Below are positions 1 to 5,467 of a stretch of DNA of 6,448 nt, piece after piece (position 1 is the stretch's first letter; each line of letters opens with the position of its first letter). Below the pieces are notes generated by a model. The model was not told the origin of the DNA and searched no databases. It worked only from the letters and a program-made list of their open reading frames with translations. The stretch lies in the NCBI GenBank assembly GCA_035294465.1, contig DATGKW010000261.1, positions 1 through 6,448 of the forward strand, in the 5' to 3' direction. Source of the DNA: Paraktedonobacter sp035294465. Lineage in GTDB: Bacteria; Chloroflexota; Ktedonobacteria; Ktedonobacterales; Ktedonobacteraceae. The translations under genes were made by a program, and so were the position numbers.

Positions 1-1
1 G

Positions 2-274
2 GATCCACCATCGGTGCCGATATCGCTGATCGAACTATCATCGCAAATTATCCTGCATAGGAGTAATTCGCCCGCGTGGCTCAAGCACATCCAGAAAGCG
101 AACTCGGCGCTCAACAATCTCACACCCGAGAAAATGAGCCACCTCGGCGCAGGCGAGGCGTATATCTGGTCTGCCCGCGCCACCGACGAAGGCTTTACCA
201 GAGGCGCGGTCAAGATCCGCTGCCGCCCTCGCGTCACCAGACACGGCGGCGACACAAAAACAGCGATTGGATAA
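2..274 (+). CDS. C-terminal end of a HerA/VirB4-like ATPase (5' end outside window)
   Basis: The frame is open from the left edge to the TAA at 272-274, giving about 90 residues, so this is most likely the tail of a longer gene. A GTG at position 14 could serve as a start, but no ribosome binding site is visible. The pattern matches the C-terminal part of HerA/DUF87-type hexameric ATPases as I know it: a LIELSSQIILHR segment like the late 'sensor/arginine' strand-helix region, a basic helix, a 'LGAGEAYIWS' segment resembling the conserved LG-GEA turn, then a KIRCRPRVTRHGG tail. HerA ATPases are DNA translocases or helicases that act in DNA-end processing, and in defence they partner with nucleases, SIR2 or other effectors. 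No Walker motifs fall within the window, so the assignment rests on the tail alone. The gene lies 121 bp upstream of the WD40-TIR gene on the same strand and could share a transcript with it. An opposite-strand frame over this region has no protein-like features. Confidence 0.6.
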   Translation, partial: DPPSVPISLIELSSQIILHRSNSPAWLKHIQKANSALNNLTPEKMSHLGAGEAYIWSARATDEGFTRGAVKIRCRPRVTRHGGDTKTAIG

Positions 275-299
275 CGTGATGTGTCGTTTTTTGGACGGA

Positions 300-321
300 G
301 TGTAGGATCGGTGTAGGAGCG
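300..321 (+). repeat. Tandem 11-bp direct repeat in the leader of the WD40-TIR gene
   Basis: GTGTAGGATCG at 300-310 is followed at once by GTGTAGGAGCG at 311-321, with one mismatch. The pair lies between the ATPase-like gene and the WD40-TIR gene, directly before a hairpin. It could be a regulator binding site or chance. Nothing else in the sequence decides this. Confidence 0.3.
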
Positions 322-346
322 CGGCTCGCTGCACGAGCGAGCCCGC
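321..346 (+). other. GC-rich hairpin in the intergenic leader (possible attenuator or terminator)
   Basis: GCGGCTCGCT (321-330) pairs with AGCGAGCCCGC (336-346) around a 5-nt loop, giving a 10-bp stem with one bulged C. The inner 8 bp (GGCTCGCT/AGCGAGCC) pair perfectly. No T-run follows, so this is not a canonical intrinsic terminator. It ends 38 nt before the Shine-Dalgarno sequence of the WD40-TIR gene. It may reduce read-through from the ATPase gene, or shape the leader of the downstream message. Confidence 0.4.
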
Positions 347-384
347 AGGAAAGCTCAATAGAATGAAACATCCATCATCAGAGC

Positions 385-390
385 AGGAGG
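385..390 (+). promoter_or_regulatory. Ribosome binding site that decides the start of the WD40-TIR gene
   Basis: A full AGGAGG sits 5 nt upstream of the ATG at 396. The in-frame ATG at 363 has only a weak AGGA (347-350) 12 nt away. This favours 396 as the translation start and removes 11 residues from the longest reading. Confidence 0.7.
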
Positions 391-395
391 CAAAC

Positions 396-3371
396 ATGGC
401 TGACAGGAATAACAGCATATCTCCGCATCTCAAATTGCTTTACACGCTCAAAGGGCACGAGCAAGAGATCAACCGCCTCGCCTGGTCTCCCGACGGACGC
501 TATCTCGCCTCATCCTCTTTTGATAGTACAGTACGCCTCTGGGATATGCAAACGGCCACGCTCCAGCAAACGCTCACCGGGCATAGCTGCCCCGTATACA
601 GCGTCGCCTGGTCGCCCGATGGCAGGCTACTCGCTTCCTGCTCCCAGGATAAACGAGTGATGGTATGGGATGTGCAGGACGCGTATTATCTCCACTGGTC
701 TGTGGGCAAGCATGACGGCAACGTGTGTGATCTTGCCTGGCTATTATATAGCAGCGCTTTCCTGGCATCCTGTTCCGAAGATCAGACCATCCAGATCTGG
801 AATACTATTTTTTCATACCCAAAGCCCCTTGGCATATTAAGAGAGCACTCCAGCGCGGTATATTGTCTAGCTTACTCAACTACTACTGGCATACTTGCTT
901 CGGGTTCTTCTCACGGCCCTATTCGTCTCTGGGATGCATCACAGGCACAGGTGCCTATCCGCCTGGGAATATGGAGAGGTCATAGTGCTGCGATCTACAG
1001 CATGGACTGGTCGCCCGATGGTAAATTACTCGCCTCTGCTTCCGAAGATCGCACTGTCTGCTTATGGGAAACTGGCAGGGAACAGCAAATTCAGACCATC
1101 GAATGGCATACTGATGTTGTGACTGGGGTTTCATTTTCCCATGATGGGCGCCTGTTGGCTTCCAGGTCACGCGATGGTACAGTTTGCCTCTGGCGCACTG
1201 ACACCTGGGAGAACGTCGCCATCATTCTTACCTCGGTCTCCAATGGCATGTTCGCCGGCATCGCTTTTCATCCCCATGCGCCGCTGCTGGCGACCCTGAG
1301 CGAGAATGATCGCACCATTTGCATCTGGGAAGCGGATATTCCCCCGCTGCTCGGGCTGGCCCCGGCACGCCCTACTATCCATTACGCCAATGCGAAGGTC
1401 GTGCTGATGGGTGAGAGCGGCGTCGGCAAAACTGCGCTTGGTCTGGTCCTGACCGGACAACCGTTCAGTGAAACCACCTCGACGCATGGCCGCTACGTGC
1501 GCACCTTCGATGAGCGCAGTGTAGTCATCGACAACAGACGTAAGGAACAGCGCGAGATCTATCTGTGGGACCTGGCCGGCCAGACCGGCTATCGCCTCAT
1601 CCACCAGTTGCATCTCAACGAGGTTGCCGTGGCTCTGATTGTCCTGAGCGATAAAGAGGGTGGCGATCCGCTAGCCGGAGTCACCCATTGGGCGCGCTCG
1701 CTACGCGCCATGCAAAGTGTACAGGGCAATGCTGCTATGCCCATTAAAAAGCTGCTCGTCGAGGCGCGCATTGATCGCGGACATGTGCGAATAAGCCGCC
1801 AACAACTTGACGAGGCTATGCAAAAGTTCAGCATTGACGGCTACTATCAGACCAGCGCGAAAGAGGGCAGAGGCATCGCCGAACTGGCGGAAGCGATTCG
1901 GCAGGCTATCGATTGGAGTCTGCTACCCAAAGCGACCTCAACGGAGTTGTTCCAGCGCATTAAAGACTTCCTGGTCAGGCTCAAAGAGGCTGGCTATCAA
2001 CTCCAGAGCGCCAGTAACCTCTATCGTCTCCTCCTGGGCGAGTTAGGAGAGCAGCCGCAGGATCTGCGCGCGCAGTTCGATACCTGCCTGGGCCTGCTGG
2101 AAGCGCAGGGCTTGCTCCGGCGCCTCAGCTTCGGCGAACTGGTACTCTTACAACCAGAACTGCTGGATGCCTATGCCTCGGCGCTGGTCAATGCCGTTCG
2201 AGCAGACCCAGAGGAATTGGGCAGTATCGGTGAGGCAACGGTCCTGGCAGGCAATTTTGCTCTGCCACCGGAGGTGCGCCTGGCGGATCGCGGCGATGAG
2301 CGGTTGCTGCTGCTGGCAATGGTCGAGGATCTGCTGCGCTACGAGATTGCGCTGCGCGAAGGTGATTATCTGGTGTTTCCCTCAGAGGTAATGCGCCGCG
2401 ATGTACGCACCCTGGACGCGCCAGGCAAAACCATCATCTTCACCTTCGAGGGGCCAGTGCTCAATATCTACGCCACGCTTGCCGTGCGGCTTTCCCATAG
2501 CGGTATCTTCCATAAACAAGCGCTCCGGCAGAATGCCGTTGAGTTTATCGCCGATGTGGGAGGATGCTGCGGGATCGCGCTGCGCATGCCTGAGGAGGGC
2601 AGGGGCGAATTGACCCTCTTTTTCGATGCAGCAGCCAGCGAGGAGACGCGCTATCATTTCGAGGAATACGTCAGGGCACACCTGGAGCGCTATGCCGCGT
2701 CCGGGACTATTGCCCGGCAGCGCATCTTCGTCTGTCCGCAGTGCCAGCTTCCGTTCGATAATGAGCGTGTTGTGCGCCGGCGTACCATGGGGCATAGATC
2801 AATGCAATGCTCGCTCTGCGAGGTTGAGGTCTCGCTGCTGGATCGGGAAGAGCGACTCGCCCGTACTCCCGATTCGCTTGTGCCGCAGATGGACCGGGCG
2901 GCGAACGAGCGAGCCGATTATGAAGCGGCCAAATCGGTGCTCCAGGGGAAAACGGAGACCAACGATTTTGATGTGTTCCTCTGCTATAACCAGGAAGACA
3001 GGGCAACCGTCAAGGAAGTTGGTGAGAAGCTCAAGGAGCAAGGTATCCTTCCCTGGCTCGATGAGTGGGAATTGCGCCCCGGCCTGCCCTGGCAGCGCTT
3101 ACTGGAACAGCAAATCGGGCGCATTAAATCGGCAGCCGTGTTTATTGGCAAATGCGGGACTGGCCCCTGGCAACAGATGGAATTGTATGCATTCCTGCGA
3201 GAATTTGCCAGGAGAGGATGCCCGGTCATCCCCGTGATTTTAGCCGATGCGCCGGGCACACCCCAACTCCCCATCTTTTTGCAGGAGATGACATGGGTTG
3301 ACTTTCGCAAACAGGACCCCGATCCGGTGACTCGACTCATCTGGGGCATTACGGGTAAGAAGCTGTTCTGA
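396..3371 (+). CDS. NLR-like signalling protein: WD40 propeller, Roc/COR GTPase, zinc ribbon, TIR domain
   Basis: This 991-residue soluble protein has no signal peptide or membrane segment. Residues ~14-314 hold seven WD repeats, enough for one closed propeller; most blades show GH/xH near the start and end in [IV]xxW[DENR]. Residues ~334-510 form a Ras/Roc-like GTPase: P-loop GESGVGKT (339-346), a switch-I STHG with T363, G3 DLAGQ (392-396) and G5 TSAK (486-489). G4 reads ARID (457-460) instead of N/TKxD. Residues ~515-775 resemble a COR-like winged-helix region (LQPE ~585, VFPSE ~660). Four cysteines (780, 783, 805, 808) form a CPxC/CSxC zinc ribbon. TIR occupies ~856-991, with FDVFLCYN, WLDEWELRPG and GPWQQME; E929 is the expected NADase glutamate. 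From family knowledge, WD40 should act as sensor, Roc/COR as switch, and TIR as an NAD+-cleaving effector. An antiphage role is inferred. An in-frame ATG at 363 is the alternative start. Confidence 0.93.
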   Translation: MADRNNSISPHLKLLYTLKGHEQEINRLAWSPDGRYLASSSFDSTVRLWDMQTATLQQTLTGHSCPVYSVAWSPDGRLLASCSQDKRVMVWDVQDAYYLHWSVGKHDGNVCDLAWLLYSSAFLASCSEDQTIQIWNTIFSYPKPLGILREHSSAVYCLAYSTTTGILASGSSHGPIRLWDASQAQVPIRLGIWRGHSAAIYSMDWSPDGKLLASASEDRTVCLWETGREQQIQTIEWHTDVVTGVSFSHDGRLLASRSRDGTVCLWRTDTWENVAIILTSVSNGMFAGIAFHPHAPLLATLSENDRTICIWEADIPPLLGLAPARPTIHYANAKVVLMGESGVGKTALGLVLTGQPFSETTSTHGRYVRTFDERSVVIDNRRKEQREIYLWDLAGQTGYRLIHQLHLNEVAVALIVLSDKEGGDPLAGVTHWARSLRAMQSVQGNAAMPIKKLLVEARIDRGHVRISRQQLDEAMQKFSIDGYYQTSAKEGRGIAELAEAIRQAIDWSLLPKATSTELFQRIKDFLVRLKEAGYQLQSASNLYRLLLGELGEQPQDLRAQFDTCLGLLEAQGLLRRLSFGELVLLQPELLDAYASALVNAVRADPEELGSIGEATVLAGNFALPPEVRLADRGDERLLLLAMVEDLLRYEIALREGDYLVFPSEVMRRDVRTLDAPGKTIIFTFEGPVLNIYATLAVRLSHSGIFHKQALRQNAVEFIADVGGCCGIALRMPEEGRGELTLFFDAAASEETRYHFEEYVRAHLERYAASGTIARQRIFVCPQCQLPFDNERVVRRRTMGHRSMQCSLCEVEVSLLDREERLARTPDSLVPQMDRAANERADYEAAKSVLQGKTETNDFDVFLCYNQEDRATVKEVGEKLKEQGILPWLDEWELRPGLPWQRLLEQQIGRIKSAAVFIGKCGTGPWQQMELYAFLREFARRGCPVIPVILADAPGTPQLPIFLQEMTWVDFRKQDPDPVTRLIWGITGKKLF

Positions 3372-3403
3372 TTATCTCGCTTGTCTTCGGCTAAATATGG
3401 AGA

Positions 3404-3716
3404 ATGATGGTTATGCCAGAGAAGAAAACGGCTGTTATCAGTATCAGCAAAGGATTACTCCAACATAGAAAGTCAGCTTCCCGCGATCATTGATACCGTT
3501 GCGCAGCGTTTACGCTCGACCAACGCGTTCCTGGAGCAATTTGTGCAGCACTGCTGCCCGATCATCCCGGCGCTTTTGCCTGGGAGCACACAAACCCCAA
3601 AACTTCCCCCTTTCCTCTCCAACTTCGGGTGGGTCAATTTTCGCAAAGCGGAACCGGAGCCAATCGGACAACTGATCTGGGGTATTACGGGAAAGCGTTT
3701 GCATATGAATAAGTAA
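3404..3716 (+). pseudogene. Remnant of a second TIR-domain gene (frameshifted, catalytic part deleted)
   Basis: ATG codons at 3404, 3407 and 3413, with GGAG at 3399-3402, open a frame beginning MPEKKTAVISISK that stops at 3491-3493. Skipping one base near 3452 moves into a frame open to the TAA at 3714-3716. From 3522 that frame reads NAFLEQF...CCPIIP...LIWGITGKR. It aligns without gaps over 59 residues with the end of the preceding protein's TIR domain (YAFLREF...GCPVIP...LIWGITGKK), with 30 identities by hand count. The beginning of the TIR fold and the catalytic glutamate are absent: a serine stands where E would be. The second frame has no ATG start before the TIR part. I read this as a decayed gene with at least one indel and an internal deletion. 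The roughly 35 residues before the TIR tail are not recognised. A one-base sequencing error could explain the frameshift but not the missing TIR core. Confidence 0.75.
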
Positions 3717-3784
3717 AGCGTTTGAATGAGTAGTTCATCTATATTTTCTTGCTCAGCATTATGACAACATGAGCGCTACGCCGC

Positions 3785-3805
3785 TTTTGCCATTTCCAGG
3801 CAAAA
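3785..3805. repeat. Inverted repeat (7-bp perfect stem, 7-nt loop)
   Basis: TTTTGCC (3785-3791) pairs with GGCAAAA (3799-3805) around ATTTCCA. The A/T runs are inside the stem and no T-run follows on either strand, so it is a poor intrinsic terminator. It lies about 70 bp after the TIR remnant and could be a weak terminator, a protein-binding palindrome, or chance. Confidence 0.3.
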
Positions 3806-3922
3806 ACCTTCGTCAACCCTGGCAGTACAATTTCAGATCAGTTGTTCCTCAAGTATCAAGTATTAGAAGGTTCGCTCCCATATTCGTTAAACATCTCCAT
3901 CTTTAAATAGAACGTTTGTCAG

Positions 3923-3951
3923 TTGATATCTATGAAATTACTTACTATAGT
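3923..3951 (+). promoter_or_regulatory. Candidate sigma70-type promoter for the TcmP-like gene
   Basis: TTGATA (3923-3928) and TATAGT (3946-3951) each match 5 of 6 consensus bases and are separated by 17 bp, the optimal spacing. The setting is AT-rich and on the correct strand. Transcription would begin near 3958, leaving an untranslated leader of about 200 nt before the ATG at 4165. A weaker TTGACT at 4027-4032 lacks a good -10 partner. Confidence 0.45.
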
Positions 3952-3998
3952 TATATATATACTGGATTTTTGTAGTTCTCGGTTCCTTCTGCTTATTC

Positions 3999-4014
3999 TT
4001 ACGTTGTGTTACGT
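3999..4014 (+). repeat. Pair of TTACGT direct repeats spaced 10 bp
   Basis: TTACGT occurs at 3999-4004 and again at 4009-4014, one helical turn apart. The overlapping TACGT...ACGTA also makes a short inverted repeat. It falls within the putative leader of the TcmP-like gene, so it could be a regulator site. The motif is short and chance is not excluded. Confidence 0.2.
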
Positions 4015-4148
4015 AGGATTATTCTTTTGACTTCTGCCTCTTATTCTGTCAGATTGGTAGTTTTATCACCTCTTCTCACAGGAGCATACGCTGCACGCGA
4101 CACACTTTGAGAATCCATATTCGCTCAACAATAACGAGCTACATATCA

Positions 4149-4154
4149 GGGAGG
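4149..4154 (+). promoter_or_regulatory. Ribosome binding site of the TcmP-like gene
   Basis: GGGAGG, extended to GGGAGGA, lies 10 nt before the ATG at 4165. The spacing is slightly long but usable. The next in-frame ATG (4174) would be 19 nt away, so 4165 is the better start. Confidence 0.6.
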
Positions 4155-4164
4155 AAATTGCCGC

Positions 4165-5460
4165 ATGAAAAGTATGAAGCAGAACAATCAGCATGACAAT
4201 AGTAATCAAGAGACAGCGCTTATCAAACCACGAAAAACCCAGACCAAAGTGAAACATACGATCCTGGAAAGATATCTGCAAGCCTGGGGTGGCATTATCA
4301 TCAATGGATTGCGACAACACGCCAGCGCGAACATCCATCTCGTTTATATTGATTGCCATGCCTCATACGGGCGCTATCGTGGAGAACTGGAAGACGTTGC
4401 AGCTCGTCGAGACCCTCAGCCGATCTTCGGCACACCTATCATTGGAGTAAAAGCTCTGGATGAGCTGGCCGCCTGGGCTAAAAAGAGCGTGCAGAGACAA
4501 GTACGCACGAGCACTATTCTCATTGAGAAAGAGCGAAAGGTATATGACGAGTTAAAGACCAGCTTGCGCCTGGCAGAGCTTATGCCCCGAGTGCATGAGA
4601 CGACTAACTTTTCTTACCTCCAAGATGGAGAAATCGCGCTTGTCTGGGCAGATTCTACATTGCTTGCCGATCAACTTGTACGTTACACCCAATCCGGGTA
4701 CAAATACTCGCTTTTCCTGCTGGACCCCTATGGCCCGACAGGGATCCCCTTTTCTTTTGTCAGCAAGATTATCCAGCAACCGCGGCATGATACTATCATC
4801 TATGTGCCCTATCTGGACCTTGAGAAAAAGAGCGGGATCGCCGCCAAATCCACCATCACCCCTACCGAGAATGAACTCATAAAGAACTATGACGCAATGT
4901 TTGGTCATGCGAAATGGCGCACGATTGTCAAGCAGTGCTATGAGGCTGATTCCCAGAATGAGAATGAGGTATGGAAGTTAGAAGCTATGCTCATGCGCTG
5001 TTATCGTGAAACCCTGCTGTCGATTGATCCGGGCCTGACTGTGAAATCCATTGGGCTACATTTTCCAGATAGAGATCGCATTATGTATTACCTTTATCTC
5101 ACGACACATGATTCCAACGGAGCATTAAAGATGAACGAGCTGCTTTGGGAGGCAGGCTACCAGGAATACGAACTGCGTCAGAGACTCAAGCAATCAAAAG
5201 AGCATCCCGGTCAACTTACCCTCTTCGATATGCCTCTCCAGCCAAAGAAGTCAGCTCGCCCGACAAAAGAAGAGGTCGGCAGGCATATTATGCGTTTGTT
5301 CAAAGGTCAGACCAGAACGAAAAGGGAAATCTACGCCGCATTAGCAGATGAGATATACTTTGCAAAAGAAGTGAATAACGCTTTGAAGTACCTTCAAGCG
5401 CAGGGACAGATATCCTTTGTGGGTCCGCTCGAAAATTCTACCTGCATCAAGATAGGATGA
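4165..5460 (+). CDS. tcmP: Three-Cys-motif partner protein, TcmP-like
   Basis: The 431-residue product has the TcmP pattern. A basic N-terminal tail leads to a KHTILERYLQAWG helix (~30-42). Then comes a Rossmann-like strand-turn, IHLVYIDCHASYGRYRG, with D63 and G69, which aligns with the usual YIDxFAGPGRY. GTPIIG follows at ~89-94, matching the family's 'GSP-ia', and LLDPYGPTG has D187, P188 and G190, matching 'DPfG'. Residues ~363-431 look like a winged helix (TKREIYAALADE...VNNALKYLQAQGQI). The first two motifs resemble a class I methyltransferase or nucleotide-binding fold, so a SAM-dependent or nucleic-acid role is possible but unproven. TcmP proteins are named for occurring beside three-cysteine-motif proteins. 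Here the neighbour is a convergent radical-SAM gene, with 7 bp between stop codons. HASYG in place of FAGPG is an unusual variant. The cytosol is the likely location, as no signal peptide or membrane segment is visible. Confidence 0.8.
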   Translation: MKSMKQNNQHDNSNQETALIKPRKTQTKVKHTILERYLQAWGGIIINGLRQHASANIHLVYIDCHASYGRYRGELEDVAARRDPQPIFGTPIIGVKALDELAAWAKKSVQRQVRTSTILIEKERKVYDELKTSLRLAELMPRVHETTNFSYLQDGEIALVWADSTLLADQLVRYTQSGYKYSLFLLDPYGPTGIPFSFVSKIIQQPRHDTIIYVPYLDLEKKSGIAAKSTITPTENELIKNYDAMFGHAKWRTIVKQCYEADSQNENEVWKLEAMLMRCYRETLLSIDPGLTVKSIGLHFPDRDRIMYYLYLTTHDSNGALKMNELLWEAGYQEYELRQRLKQSKEHPGQLTLFDMPLQPKKSARPTKEEVGRHIMRLFKGQTRTKREIYAALADEIYFAKEVNNALKYLQAQGQISFVGPLENSTCIKIG

Positions 5461-5467
5461 GAGGCTC

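Larger units (their letters stand above)
3717..4164. other. AT-rich intergenic region with no credible gene
   Basis: This stretch of about 450 bp is visibly richer in A and T than the flanking genes and has no credible reading frame. An opposite-strand frame at 4066-4359 runs over the TcmP-like start, has a hydrophobic stretch by chance, and is not supported. The region holds the regulatory candidates listed separately: an inverted repeat at 3785-3805, a promoter at 3923-3951 and direct repeats at 3999-4014. No tRNA, terminator with a T-run, or insertion-sequence end was recognised. Confidence 0.6.

Noticed and set aside
1..6. GGATCC at the very first bases as a cloning junction
   Set aside because: The reading frame of the ATPase-like tail runs through it without disruption, and a single restriction site at an edge proves nothing.
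38..433. 131-codon reading frame on the - strand over the left edge
   Set aside because: It lies opposite the HerA-like tail and the TIR gene start. Its translation is low in recognisable motifs and has no ribosome binding site, so it is a shadow.
480..1350. WD40 blades as recently amplified, hypervariable repeats
   Set aside because: Some blades share phrases such as TGGTCGCCCGATGG, but blades 3, 4, 6 and 7 have diverged strongly. There is no near-identical array as in rapidly evolving WD40 sensors.
3866..3880. GAAGGTTCGCTCCCA resembling the T-arm of a tRNA
   Set aside because: No acceptor stem, D-arm or anticodon arm can be drawn around it. It is a chance match.
4066..4359. 97-codon - strand frame with a hydrophobic stretch
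   Set aside because: It overlaps the promoter-side leader and start of the TcmP-like gene. The hydrophobic run comes from reading poly-purine codons backwards, with no supporting start signal.
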